DNA of 64,000 bases from Inediibacterium massiliense (GCF_001282725.1 NZ_LN876587.1:801695-865694); one strand, 5' to 3'. Counted from the stretch's first letter, positions 54,821-63,956 are shown. The notes: generated by a model not told the origin, from the sequence alone. Program-made: numbers and translations.

Positions 54821-55390
54821 TTGATAGATAGGAATAAAATGAAAGAGGAACTTAAACATTCATTATCTCATAAAAGGTATGTCCATTCTTTAGGAGTAGA
54901 AGAAACAGCTATAAAACTTGCACAAATTTATAATGTACCCATTGAAAAAGCATCTATAGCAGGTCTTATTCATGATTTGGCAAAAGATTTTTCTAATAAT
55001 GAATTATTGCATTATGCAAAAGATTTTGATATACTACACAATGGTATATTTTCTTTTCATCCCTCATTGCTTCATGGAATGGTTGGAGCAGAACTAGCAA
55101 AGAGAAAGTTTCATATTGAAGATGAAGAAATTCTAGATGCCATTCGTTTTCATACTACAGGAAAAAAAGATATGTCTGTGCTTGAAAAAATTATTTATTT
55201 AGCTGACTATATAGAACCAAATAGATTCTTTCCAAAAGTGGAGGAATTGAGAAAGGTTGCTTTTTTAAACTTAGATGAAGGTGTTTTAAAGGCACTCGAT
55301 CATACAATTCATTACGTTGTACAAAAAGGAGAACTTCTGCATCCAGATACTATTCATGCTAGAAATTTTCTCCTATTACAGAGAAAGTAA
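54821..55390 (+). CDS. yqeK: HD-domain bis(5'-nucleosyl)-tetraphosphatase YqeK
   Basis: Symmetrical Ap4A hydrolase of the YqeK type. In 189 residues: HSLGVEETAIKLA (about 21-33, first His), GLIHDLAKD (about 46-54, HD pair), HPSLLHGMVGAELA (about 78-91) and IYLADYIEPNR (about 124-134). The TTG at 54821 follows AGAGGTG by 6 nt and is the best start. The nadD-yqeK-LCP-rsfS order is the Firmicute norm, though an exchanger gene is inserted before rsfS here. Confidence 0.92.
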   Translation: MIDRNKMKEELKHSLSHKRYVHSLGVEETAIKLAQIYNVPIEKASIAGLIHDLAKDFSNNELLHYAKDFDILHNGIFSFHPSLLHGMVGAELAKRKFHIEDEEILDAIRFHTTGKKDMSVLEKIIYLADYIEPNRFFPKVEELRKVAFLNLDEGVLKALDHTIHYVVQKGELLHPDTIHARNFLLLQRK

Positions 55391-55409
55391 TTTTGATAGG
55401 AGTGAGATT

Positions 55410-56672
55410 GTGAAGAAATTTTTTAAAGTACTGATCATAGCGTTTACCTGTTTTACTATTGCTATGGTTACCGGAACTTATATATTTGTTAGTAGTATTA
55501 GTAAAGGCCAAAGTTATAATGATGAAAAAATCACCAATGAGGATAAAATGCCAGAGAAAAAAGAAAGAGTAAATGTATTAGTTGTTGGGGTAGATGCCAA
55601 GGATGAGAAAGCTAGTAAAACTGCTAGAACAGACACTATGATGTTAGCAACCTTTGATCCGAATACAGAAAAGGTAGATGTGATTTCTATTCCGAGAGAT
55701 ACAAGAGTATTGATAAGAGGAAGAAAAGGAAAAGATAAAATTAATCATGCCCATGCCTATGAAGGGATAGATCTTTCTATGAAGGCAGTAAAGGATCTTT
55801 TAGGTGTTCCTATTCATTATTATGTTCGAATCAATTATACAGGAGTAGCAAAGATTATAGATGATATAGGAGGAGTAGAAGTAGATGTACCTATCAATAT
55901 GAATTATTATGATCCAAAGGCAGATCCACCATTAAAAATCAACTTGAAAAAAGGTGTACAAGTATTAGATAGTGATAAATCCATGCAATTTTTGAGATTT
56001 AGAAAAGGGAAAAATGGCACTGGATATCCAGATGGAGATATTGGAAGAATTAATGCACAACATAATTTTTTAATGGCATTATCGGATAAATTGTTGTCTC
56101 CTAAAACGATTATAAGATTACCGAAATTATTAAGTACTTTTATTACTTATGTAGATACAAATATGTCAGTTTCTCAGATTAGTTCTTATGCATTGTATGC
56201 AAAAGATATAAAGAGAGAAGATATTCATATGGTTACCATTCCTGGAACACCTAAAATGATCAACGGAATTTCTTATTATGAACCTGATATGAAAAATATA
56301 GAAAAAATGATAGAACAAATATTTAGTGGGAACTATGAAACGAAAAAGAGTGACAATAGTTCTACAACAAATGACATGAATCAAAATAAAAATAAAAAGA
56401 AAGTTACAGTTGAGGTTTTAAATGGAGCGAATATTAATGGGTTGGCTACAAAAATAGGGAAACAATTAAAGGAAGAAGGATATGATGTTGTCAAAGTAGG
56501 AAACGTAGAAGGAATTAAGTATACTAAAACTCATATTTATGATAGAAAGAACAAAGAATCTGATGCAAAGCATATTGCAAAAATCTTAGGAGTCAAACAA
56601 ATAGAAAGTGATATTCATACAGATACAAAGGTGGATATTACTATTATAGTAGGAGCAGATATGAAACAATAG
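55410..56672 (+). CDS. LytR-CpsA-Psr (LCP) family cell-wall ligase
   Basis: Attaches wall polymers to peptidoglycan outside the membrane. The 420 residues have one N-terminal transmembrane helix (about 5-27), the LCP domain (about 55-290; ARTDTMMLATFDP, VISIPRDTRV, Arg/Asp pyrophosphate-binding residues) and a LytR_C domain (about 330-420; VEVLNGANINGLATKIG). The GTG at 55410 follows AGGAGTGAG. It overlaps nothing but shares the yqeK transcript. The stop codon lies inside a 38-bp palindrome. Confidence 0.92.
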   Translation: MKKFFKVLIIAFTCFTIAMVTGTYIFVSSISKGQSYNDEKITNEDKMPEKKERVNVLVVGVDAKDEKASKTARTDTMMLATFDPNTEKVDVISIPRDTRVLIRGRKGKDKINHAHAYEGIDLSMKAVKDLLGVPIHYYVRINYTGVAKIIDDIGGVEVDVPINMNYYDPKADPPLKINLKKGVQVLDSDKSMQFLRFRKGKNGTGYPDGDIGRINAQHNFLMALSDKLLSPKTIIRLPKLLSTFITYVDTNMSVSQISSYALYAKDIKREDIHMVTIPGTPKMINGISYYEPDMKNIEKMIEQIFSGNYETKKSDNSSTTNDMNQNKNKKKVTVEVLNGANINGLATKIGKQLKEEGYDVVKVGNVEGIKYTKTHIYDRKNKESDAKHIAKILGVKQIESDIHTDTKVDITIIVGADMKQ

Positions 56673-56698
56673 CTGAAATATTTCAGCTATTGTTTCAT
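56661..56698 (+). terminator. 38-bp perfect palindrome at the end of the LCP gene
   Basis: ATGAAACAATAGCTGAAAT is followed at once by its exact reverse complement. It covers the last three codons and the stop. The T-run after it is poor (TTTCATATTTAA). It probably ends or protects the LCP transcript. Confidence 0.7.
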
Positions 56699-56796
56699 AT
56701 TTAATGAAATATACAGATTGTTTTATTTTTATTTGTAATATCTAACCAATTTTTTTTGTATATATATAGTGATATAAAATGAATTGGGAGGATATT

Positions 56797-57798
56797 ATGG
56801 AAAACTTAATGATTTATGGATTGTTTCTAATAGGCTTAATCATGATTATCAAAGGAGGAGATTTATTTGTAGATGCAGCAGTAGAGATTGCTATGGCAAC
56901 AGGGATACCTCCTATTTTAATAGGAGCAACTTTGGTGAGCTTGGCTACTACTCTACCAGAATTTTTTGTCTCTACTATTGCAACACTGAAAGGACATCCA
57001 GAAATGGCTGTAGGGAATGCTATAGGTTCTACCATCTGTAATATAGGCTTTATATTAGGAATTTGTGCATGCATTTCTCCCATCTCTATAAGACGAAGGT
57101 TTTTTAGTATAAAAGGATTTTTGATGATTGTTTCTTTAGGATGTTTTTATTTCTTTGCAATAGATAAAGTGGTTTTAAAAACTGAAGGATTCATGTTGCT
57201 ATTATTATTAATTCTCTATATTATAATCAATATATTAGAAGTAAATTATAAAGGGTCTAAAACTTCAAAGGATTTACGTAAGCATATTCATAAGAAAAAT
57301 ATATTTTTTAATGGGATAAAATTTATTTTAGGTGGTTTTTTAGTTGTATTAGGGGCAAGACTATTAGTAGACAATGGAGTAGAAATGGCAAAGATTTTTC
57401 ATATTCCAGAACAAATCATAAGTCTTACATTGATTGCTTTAGGGACTTCTTTACCAGAATTGGTTACATCAGTTACTGCAACACTAAAGGGGCATGAAGG
57501 GATATCTGTGGGAAATATAGTAGGTGCAAATGTGTTAAACATCACTATGGTGTTAGGAACTTCTTGTATGATCCCTAAAAATGGATTATACTTATCTACT
57601 AGAGATATAACTTTTTTAAATCAAAGTCTTTTACATGTTCCTCAAACTTTAGTGTTTGATATTCCATTTGCTCTTCTTTTAATGAGTATATTGGTATTAT
57701 GTGGGACAATGAAGAAACAGATTGATAGAAAGCATGGAATGTTGTTATTTACAATATACGTAGTGTATATAGGATTATTGGGCGCAATTTCTTTTTAA
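56797..57798 (+). CDS. Calcium/cation antiporter, CaCA (YrbG-like) family
   Basis: A membrane exchanger of 333 residues with about ten hydrophobic segments. Both alpha-repeats are visible: GATLVSLATTLPEFFVS (about 42-58) and LIALGTSLPELVTS (about 207-220), with the Glu residues that bind the cation. Residues 150-160 form a basic loop between the halves. Na+/Ca2+ exchange is the family default; ion and direction are not determined. The ATG at 56797 follows GGGAGG. It lies between the LCP gene and rsfS and looks like an addition to this otherwise conserved cluster. Confidence 0.9.
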   Translation: MENLMIYGLFLIGLIMIIKGGDLFVDAAVEIAMATGIPPILIGATLVSLATTLPEFFVSTIATLKGHPEMAVGNAIGSTICNIGFILGICACISPISIRRRFFSIKGFLMIVSLGCFYFFAIDKVVLKTEGFMLLLLLILYIIINILEVNYKGSKTSKDLRKHIHKKNIFFNGIKFILGGFLVVLGARLLVDNGVEMAKIFHIPEQIISLTLIALGTSLPELVTSVTATLKGHEGISVGNIVGANVLNITMVLGTSCMIPKNGLYLSTRDITFLNQSLLHVPQTLVFDIPFALLLMSILVLCGTMKKQIDRKHGMLLFTIYVVYIGLLGAISF

Positions 57799-57833
57799 AA
57801 GTTATTACAAAAGGTATAATTAGGAGGTTTTAT

Positions 57834-58184
57834 ATGAACACATCTAGAAAAATTGCTTGTGGTATTGCCAAATATATAGATGAGAAAAAAGGTCAAGATA
57901 TTCGCATATTAGATATAAAAAATATTTCTAGTTTTGCAGATTATTTTGTCATTGCTCATGGAACTTCCACAAGACAAGTAAAAGCTATAGCAGATGAAAT
58001 ACAAGATCAATTAGATAAAAAAGGAATCCTCCTTGATCATAAAGAAGGATATCAAGAAGGTAGATGGATTTTATTAGATTATATTCAAGTAGTAGTACAT
58101 ATTTTTATAGAGGAAGAGAGAAGCTTTTATGATATAGAGAGAGTATGGAGAGATGCTATTGTAGTAGATATTGACAATCTATGA
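57834..58184 (+). CDS. rsfS: Ribosome silencing factor RsfS
   Basis: Binds L14 and prevents subunit joining when nutrients are short. A 116-residue protein: DIRILDIKNISSFADYFVIAHGTSTRQVKAIAD (about 21-53) and GRWILLDYIQVVVHIF (about 76-91) are the family blocks. TTAGGAGGTTT precedes the ATG. The leuS promoter overlaps its last codons. Confidence 0.96.
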   Translation: MNTSRKIACGIAKYIDEKKGQDIRILDIKNISSFADYFVIAHGTSTRQVKAIADEIQDQLDKKGILLDHKEGYQEGRWILLDYIQVVVHIFIEEERSFYDIERVWRDAIVVDIDNL

Positions 58185-58199
58185 AAAAGCATTTATAAT
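58171..58199 (+). promoter_or_regulatory. Consensus promoter of the leuS T-box leader
   Basis: TTGACA, 17-bp spacer, TATAAT: an exact sigma A consensus that begins inside the last codons of rsfS (stop at 58182-58184). Confidence 0.93.
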
Positions 58200-58440
58200 A
58201 ATGATAAAATTCTATCAAAAATGATCATCAAATAAGTAATAAGAAGTAGTAAGAAGGAAAGCTTTTTCAGAGAGTCGATGGTTGGTGTAAATCGATAAAG
58301 ATACCTTTTGAACTTGTCTTTATAAAATTTACTTATTGAAATCAATGAAGAGGACAATATTTGTCAATTAGGGTGGTACCGCGGGGGAATCCTCGTCCCT
58401 ATGTAGGGATGAAATTTTTCTGAGGTACTTTTTTTAATAC
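58200..58440 (+). ncRNA. T-box leader of leuS
   Basis: A tRNA-sensing leader. The T-box sequence AGGGTGGTACCGCG (58370-58384 region) pairs with the uncharged tRNA acceptor end. A likely specifier is CTT (Leu) at 58313-58315 in GAACTTGTC, in the 3' side of stem I. The competing terminator is at 58391-58435. Uncharged tRNA-Leu should favour the antiterminator and read-through into leuS. Confidence 0.92.
58391..58435 (+). terminator. Regulated terminator of the leuS T-box
   Basis: CCTC-GTCCCT-ATGT-AGGGAT ... GAGG, then TAC and seven T. The 5' arm follows the T-box directly, so it can be sequestered by the antiterminator. Confidence 0.85.
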
Positions 58441-58477
58441 ATAAAATATTATTTTAAATATATAGGAGGAAATGCAG

Positions 58478-60937
58478 ATGACAAAATATAATTTTAAAGA
58501 AATTGAGAAAAAATGGCAGATTCATTGGGACGAAAATAAAGTATTTCAAACCAATGAAAATGAAAAAGAAAAATATTATGCATTAGAGATGTTTCCATAT
58601 CCATCAGGAAAACTTCATATGGGACATGTAAGAAATTATTCTATTGGAGATGTAGTAGCTAGATTTAAAAAAATGAAAGGATATAATGTGCTACATCCTA
58701 TGGGATGGGATGCATTTGGACTTCCAGCTGAAAATGCTGCTATTAAACATGGTATTCATCCAAATGAATGGACATGGAAAAATCTTGAAGAGATGCGTGA
58801 GCAATTAAAACAACTAGGTCTTAGTTATGATTGGGATCGAGAAGTGACAACTTGTCATCCAGATTATTATAAATGGACACAGTGGATTTTCTTACAATTT
58901 TATAAGCATGGTTTAGCATATAAAAAACAATATCCAGTAAATTGGTGTCCTTCCTGTGAAACAGTTTTAGCAAATGAACAAGTAGTTGGAGGAAAATGTG
59001 AACGTTGTGATAGTGTAGTAGGAAAAAAAGATTTAGATCAATGGTATTTTAAAATTACAGATTATGCAGATCGTTTGTTAAAAGATATAGACAAATTAGA
59101 AGGTTGGCCAGAAAAAGTAAAATTGATGCAAAAAAATTGGATTGGGAAAAGTATAGGAGCAGAAGTAGACTTTTCTATTGATGGACATGATGAAAAATTA
59201 AAAGTTTTTACAACTAGACCAGATACTATTTATGGTGTAACTTATATGGTATTAGCCCCTGAGCATCCATATGTGTCTCAATTTACAAAAGGAACTCAAT
59301 ATGAAGAAGAAGTTATAAAGTTTAAAGAAAAACTTCAACATTTATCAGAAATTGAAAGAACATCTACTAATGTAGAAAAAGAAGGACTATTCATAGGAAA
59401 ATATGCTATTAATCCTGTAAGTGAAAAGAAAATCCCTATTTATATTGCAAATTATGTATTAATGGATTATGGAACAGGAGCAGTTATGGCAGTACCTGCT
59501 CATGATGAAAGAGACTTTGAATTTGCAAAAAAATATGATCTTCCTATTATTCCTGTTATAAAGGGAAAAGATGAAGAAATACAAGAGCTAAAAGAAGCTT
59601 ACACTCATGAAGGTGTTATGATCAATTCAGAATTATTTAATGGACTAAATAATAAAGAGGCTCTTGTAAAAATTTCTGAATATCTTGAAGAAAAAGGGTT
59701 AGGCAAAAAAACTATTAACTTTAGATTAAGAGATTGGTTACTTTCAAGACAAAGATATTGGGGAACACCTATTCCTATAGTGTATTGTGAAGAATGTGGA
59801 GTTGTACCTGTGCCGGAGAAAGATTTACCAGTGATGCTTCCAACAGATGTAGTTTTCTCTGGAAAAGGAGAATCTCCTCTTACAACAAGTAAAGAGTTTG
59901 TTTATACAGAATGCCCAAAATGTGGTAAAAGAGCAAGAAGAGAAACAGATACAATGGATACTTTTGTAGATTCTTCTTGGTATTTCTTAAGATATACAGA
60001 TGCAAAAAACCAAGAAGAAATATTTAAAAAAGACAATGCAAAATATTGGATGGGAGTAGATCAATATATTGGTGGAGTAGAACATGCTATACTGCATCTA
60101 TTATATGCTAGATTTTTTACAAAGGTACTTTATGATTTAGGATATTCTCCTATAGAAGAACCATTTGACAATCTTTTGACACAAGGAATGGTATTAAAAG
60201 AAGGAACAAAGATGTCAAAATCTAAAGGAAATGTAGTCAGTCCGGAGGAAATTATAAAAACATATGGAGCGGATACAGCAAGATTATTTATTTTATTTGC
60301 AGCTCCACCAGAGAGAGATCTTGAATGGAGTGATACAGGAGTTGAAGGATGCTTTAGATTTTTAAATAGAGTGTGGAGAGTAGTAGATGAATTAAAAGAT
60401 TTTATTGGAACTGAAAAAGAAATAGGTTCTTTAAAGGAAGAAGATAAAAATTTAGAATATATGATTCATACAACGATTAAGAGGGTTACAGAGGATATTG
60501 AAGAAAGATTTAACTTTAATACAGCTATTAGTGCTATAATGGAGTTAGTAAATGAAATTTATAAATATAAAGAGCTAGGAGAAAGTTGCAATAAGCCTCT
60601 ATTAAGACAAGGACTAGAAACTATTATTATTCTATTATCTCCTTTTGCACCTCATATGACAGAAGAATTATGGCAAAATATAGGAAATAACGTTAGTGTC
60701 CATGAACAAATGTGGCCAACTTATGATGTAGGGGCTACTTTAAAAGACCAAGTAGAAATGGTTATTCAAATCAATGGAAAAGTTCGTGATAAAATAGAAG
60801 TTTCATCTAATGCTACAAAAGAAGAATTAGAAAAAGAAGCACTTTCAAATGAAAAAATTAGTGCATTGATAGAAGGAAAAACATTGATAAAGGTAATTGT
60901 AGTTCCTAAAAAATTAGTCAATATTGTAATTAAATAA
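58478..60937 (+). CDS. leuS: Leucyl-tRNA synthetase
   Basis: Class I synthetase of 819 residues. HIGH-type motif in [13 protein letters not shown] (about 41-53), a zinc-type insertion with CPSC and CERC (about 160-180), the CP1 editing domain (about 225-420; [12 protein letters not shown]), KMSKS in [10 protein letters not shown] (about 576-585) and a C-terminal domain with [11 protein letters not shown]. The ATG at 58472 touches AGGAGGA; the ATG at 58478 is 7 nt away and gives the family N-terminus. Controlled by the T-box leader. Confidence 0.98.
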   Translation: MTKYNFKEIEKKWQIHWDENKVFQTNENEKEKYYALEMFPYPSGKLHMGHVRNYSIGDVVARFKKMKGYNVLHPMGWDAFGLPAENAAIKHGIHPNEWTWKNLEEMREQLKQLGLSYDWDREVTTCHPDYYKWTQWIFLQFYKHGLAYKKQYPVNWCPSCETVLANEQVVGGKCERCDSVVGKKDLDQWYFKITDYADRLLKDIDKLEGWPEKVKLMQKNWIGKSIGAEVDFSIDGHDEKLKVFTTRPDTIYGVTYMVLAPEHPYVSQFTKGTQYEEEVIKFKEKLQHLSEIERTSTNVEKEGLFIGKYAINPVSEKKIPIYIANYVLMDYGTGAVMAVPAHDERDFEFAKKYDLPIIPVIKGKDEEIQELKEAYTHEGVMINSELFNGLNNKEALVKISEYLEEKGLGKKTINFRLRDWLLSRQRYWGTPIPIVYCEECGVVPVPEKDLPVMLPTDVVFSGKGESPLTTSKEFVYTECPKCGKRARRETDTMDTFVDSSWYFLRYTDAKNQEEIFKKDNAKYWMGVDQYIGGVEHAILHLLYARFFTKVLYDLGYSPIEEPFDNLLTQGMVLKEGTKMSKSKGNVVSPEEIIKTYGADTARLFILFAAPPERDLEWSDTGVEGCFRFLNRVWRVVDELKDFIGTEKEIGSLKEEDKNLEYMIHTTIKRVTEDIEERFNFNTAISAIMELVNEIYKYKELGESCNKPLLRQGLETIIILLSPFAPHMTEELWQNIGNNVSVHEQMWPTYDVGATLKDQVEMVIQINGKVRDKIEVSSNATKEELEKEALSNEKISALIEGKTLIKVIVVPKKLVNIVIK

Positions 60938-60963
60938 ACTAAATCATTTTTAGGAGGGGTATT

Positions 60964-61347
60964 ATGGAAAAATCTATGATTCATACGAATAACGCTCCAG
61001 AGGCAATAGGACCTTATTCACAAGCAGTAAAGGTAGGAAATTTTGTATTTACATCAGGACAGCTTCCTGTAGACCCTAAAACAGGAGAATTGATAAGGGG
61101 AGACATTCAAAAGGCTACAAGACAATCCCTTGAAAATGTAGCAGCTATTTTAAAAGAAGCAGGTACAAGTATGGACAATGTTGTAAAAACTACTGTGTTT
61201 ATTAAAGATATGAATGAGTTTTCAAAAGTCAATGAAGTATATGGACAGTATTTTTTAAATGATAAGCCAGCTAGATCTTGTATAGAAGTAGCAAGACTTC
61301 CAAAAGATGCAGACGTTGAAATAGAAGTTGTAGCTTTCATCCAATAA
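60964..61347 (+). CDS. ridA: RidA family reactive-enamine deaminase
   Basis: Hydrolyses reactive imine/enamine intermediates from PLP enzymes. In 127 residues: NAPEAIGPYSQAVKVGNFVFTSG (about 9-31) and ARSCIEVARLPKDADVEIEVVAF (about 103-125), where the Arg of ARS is the substrate-binding Arg. AGGAGGGG precedes the ATG. A PLP aminotransferase lies convergent to it, which is suggestive but not proof of a shared role. Confidence 0.95.
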   Translation: MEKSMIHTNNAPEAIGPYSQAVKVGNFVFTSGQLPVDPKTGELIRGDIQKATRQSLENVAAILKEAGTSMDNVVKTTVFIKDMNEFSKVNEVYGQYFLNDKPARSCIEVARLPKDADVEIEVVAFIQ

Positions 61348-61374
61348 AAATGGTGACCTAATGGTCACCATTTT
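61347..61374 (+). terminator. Terminator of ridA, left duplicate
   Basis: AAAATGGTGACC-TAAT-GGTCACCATTTT, 12-bp perfect stem, overlapping the ridA stop. 27 bp of it (61348-61374) recur exactly at 61578-61604. Confidence 0.88.
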
Positions 61375-61577
61375 ATTTGTAGAAAAAGTCATAAAAAACG
61401 TCACTAATTTTTAAATTTGGAAAATATATAGAAACGGTCGAAAATAGCATTACAAACTCGCTTTGCTCAAACAGTGTAATGCTAATGATTTTCTCACTTA
61501 TTCTATATTTTCACAAATTCTCAATAATTGTTTCTAATTTTTATGACTTTTCTAAGATGTAGTTTGTTTTTAGTTTG
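61375..61577 (+). repeat. Long copy (C) of the terminator-linked palindromic repeat
   Basis: A 203-bp insert between two identical copies of the ridA terminator. The core 61384-61551 has 14-bp perfect terminal arms (AAAAGTCATAAAAA / TTTTTATGACTTTT). Inner arms are the same as in copy B, including AGCATTACA / TGTAATGCT around a loop with AACTCGCTTTGCTC. In the core it differs from copy B at only about a dozen positions. No coding frame. Confidence 0.85.
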
Positions 61578-61604
61578 AAATGGTGACCTAATGGTCACCA
61601 TTTT
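61578..61604. terminator. Right duplicate of the ridA terminator
   Basis: Identical over 27 bp to 61348-61374. It lies between the repeat and the end of the minus-strand aminotransferase gene, so it may now end that gene's transcript too. Confidence 0.8.
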
Positions 61605-61609
61605 TATTT

Positions 61610-62680
61610 TTATAATGGGATGATTTTTTCTATAATAGCAAGTAGTTCTTGCACTTCTTTTAGGGTAGTATCAGCCATATGACCAATTCTAAAAGTTTTT
61701 TCTTTTAAATTTCCGTATCCATTAGAAATCATATATCCGTATTTAGATAAATTTTCATTTAGCTCTGCAACAGAAATATTTTTTGTATTTTTAATAGTAG
61801 TTACCGTATAAGATGCATATGCTTCATCTGCAAATAGATCAAAATTTTTCTTTGCCCATTGCTGTACGCATTGAGCCATTTGTTTGTGACGAGCAAACCT
61901 GTTTTCTAATCCTTCATCTAAAATTTTATCTAATTGATAATCTAAAGCGAACATATGAGGCAAAGAAGGAGTAGAAGGGTATTGATAATCCTTCTTTTGA
62001 ATATATTCATATAATTTTAAAAGATCAAAATAAAATCCTCTATTTTTTACATTTTGAGCAGCTTCTATGGCTTTTTGTGAGATAGAACAAATACTCATTC
62101 CTGGAGGGAGACCTAAACATTTTTGAGTAGAAGTAATGCATATATCTACACCTAAATCATCTATATTAATGTTTACACCACCCATAGAACTTACTGTATC
62201 TAGGCAAAAAACTACTTCTGGATATTTTTTAATAACTTTAGAAATTTCTTCAACAGGATTCATAATTCCTGTTGAGGTTTCATTATGAGTAATAGTAATT
62301 AAATCGTATTTTCCAGTAGCTAAAACTTCATCTACTAATTTTGGAGAAGTTGCTTTTCCAAGTTCAGATGAAAATAAATCTGCAGAAACTCCATTTGCAA
62401 CAGCCATTTCGTACCATTTTTCCCCAAAAGCCCCTACAGAGAAGATAGCTGCTCTTTTTTTTGTACAAGATCTTACAGCACCTTCCATAAGACCAGTACC
62501 AGAAGAGGTAGAGAGAAGAATTTCATTATTTGTAGACATTATTTTTTTCATCTTTTGAGAAATACTCTTTTGTAATACAGATGCATCTTTACTTCTATGT
62601 CCAATCATAGGAGTTGCCATTTTTTGAAGTACATCTTCTGTTACGTTGACAGGTCCAGGAATAAAAAGTTTTTGATACAT
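61610..62680 (-). CDS. Class V PLP aminotransferase (alanine-glyoxylate / serine-pyruvate type)
   Basis: A 356-residue class V aminotransferase. FIPGPVNVTEDVLQKM start, STSSGTGLMEGAVRS (about 58-72, PLP phosphate cup), DTVSSMGGV (about 162-170, PLP-ring Asp) and CITSTQKCLGLPPG (about 181-194, with the PLP-binding Lys) are present. Substrate could be alanine, serine or phosphonoacetaldehyde-type; the alanine-glyoxylate group fits best. Its GGAGG ribosome site lies within the last codons of dacF, so it is translationally coupled to it. Confidence 0.85.
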   Translation of the reverse strand: MYQKLFIPGPVNVTEDVLQKMATPMIGHRSKDASVLQKSISQKMKKIMSTNNEILLSTSSGTGLMEGAVRSCTKKRAAIFSVGAFGEKWYEMAVANGVSADLFSSELGKATSPKLVDEVLATGKYDLITITHNETSTGIMNPVEEISKVIKKYPEVVFCLDTVSSMGGVNINIDDLGVDICITSTQKCLGLPPGMSICSISQKAIEAAQNVKNRGFYFDLLKLYEYIQKKDYQYPSTPSLPHMFALDYQLDKILDEGLENRFARHKQMAQCVQQWAKKNFDLFADEAYASYTVTTIKNTKNISVAELNENLSKYGYMISNGYGNLKEKTFRIGHMADTTLKEVQELLAIIEKIIPL

Positions 62681-62681
62681 T

Positions 62682-63956
62682 TTATAACCTCCTTGTTAAT
62701 CTTTTCTTTCTTTTTTGTATACGATTGATAGTTATGATAGTTCTAAGAATTAAAAAAATAATAAATAGGAAAAATAAAAAATATAATATGATTTTTATCC
62801 AAGAAAAAGAACTTATTTTTTCCACAGAAACAGAATCTGATGCAATGAGGGTAATATTCCCTAAAATTTCACCATCTGTTGTATAAGTGATCTTTCCAAT
62901 GGATTGACCCTTCTCAACAGGTGCTTTAATGTTCTTATTTAGACTAATGGTTTGTTCAATAGAACCTAATTTTTCATTTTTGGGAATGACTTTGTATAAT
63001 GGAGATTTTGTCAATACATCGATGCTTTTTTTTGTTCCATTTTCAATAGATATGGATTGAATTTTTTCTCCAGAATCTATGATTTTCTTAAGTTTAAAGT
63101 TATCAAATCCATAGTCAATAAGAGTTCTTGAATCGATATATATATTTTTTCCTTCCGCTTTTAAAACTACGCTAATTAAGCGGTGATTATTTTTTTTAGC
63201 TGAAGTGACTAAACATTGTCTAGCTATATCAGTATATCCTGTTTTAATTCCTTCTACTATATCATATTTGATATTTACATACTTTCCTTGATAAAGTATT
63301 TGATTGCGTCTTCCTGTTCCCCAAAGAAGTCTATTAGAATTATAAAGATGACGAGTTTCTTCTTGTTTATTAGTAGGAGGAATATCATACTTTACAGTTT
63401 TTACAATTTCTCTAAATTTAGGGATGGTCATAGCATGTTTAGCAATCATAGCTAAGTCATAAGAAGTTGTCAGATGATCAGGATCTGGAAGCCCATTAGG
63501 ATTTGTAAAATGTGTATTTTTTGCGCCCAATTCTTGTGCCCTTTTGTTCATAAGCTTTGTAAAATCTTCTACACTATCAGAAATATGTATGGCTAATGCA
63601 ACAGCCGCATCATTGGCAGAATCAATGAGCAGTGCATGAAGAAGTTGTTCAACAGTAAATTCTTCACCTTCTATAATATAAATTCTACTTCCGCCAGTAT
63701 AAGGAGAATCTTTGTCAATAATGACTTTATCATTTAAATTTGTATTTTCTAAAGTTAAAATAGCAGTCATTATTTTTGTGGTACTAGCAGGATACATAGG
63801 AGTATGAGAATCTTTTTCATATAATATATCGCCTGTATCTCCATCTAGTAATATAGCACTTGGGGCTGTAATAGTAGGTTCTATTGGTTGGCAAAATCCA
63901 ATGGATAAGTTTGAGCATATCAATAAGAAAATAAAAAGTAGAGTTCGTTTTTTCAT
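62682..63956 (-). CDS. dacF: D-alanyl-D-alanine carboxypeptidase, DacF/DacB type
   Basis: A penicillin-binding serine peptidase that trims peptidoglycan stem peptides; DacF/DacB types act in spore cortex or vegetative wall. The 424 residues have a signal peptide (about 1-22), SxxK in PASTTKIMTAIL (about 57-68), SxN in DSANDAAVAL (about 112-121), KTG in GIKTGYTD (about 237-244), a C-terminal PBP5-type beta domain (about 285-375) and a C-terminal membrane helix (about 385-410) with a basic tail. The start has CGAGGTGGC upstream. The AGGAGG codons for Arg-Arg at its end serve as the next gene's ribosome site. Confidence 0.93.
   Translation of the reverse strand: MKKRTLLFIFLLICSNLSIGFCQPIEPTITAPSAILLDGDTGDILYEKDSHTPMYPASTTKIMTAILTLENTNLNDKVIIDKDSPYTGGSRIYIIEGEEFTVEQLLHALLIDSANDAAVALAIHISDSVEDFTKLMNKRAQELGAKNTHFTNPNGLPDPDHLTTSYDLAMIAKHAMTIPKFREIVKTVKYDIPPTNKQEETRHLYNSNRLLWGTGRRNQILYQGKYVNIKYDIVEGIKTGYTDIARQCLVTSAKKNNHRLISVVLKAEGKNIYIDSRTLIDYGFDNFKLKKIIDSGEKIQSISIENGTKKSIDVLTKSPLYKVIPKNEKLGSIEQTISLNKNIKAPVEKGQSIGKITYTTDGEILGNITLIASDSVSVEKISSFSWIKIILYFLFFLFIIFLILRTIITINRIQKRKKRLTRRL

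Noticed and set aside
56784-57041. An 85-codon frame overlapping the exchanger gene in another frame, rich in Tyr/Arg/Cys
   Set aside because: No ribosome site, low-complexity composition from the out-of-frame reading of hydrophobic codons, and a clear CaCA gene covers it.
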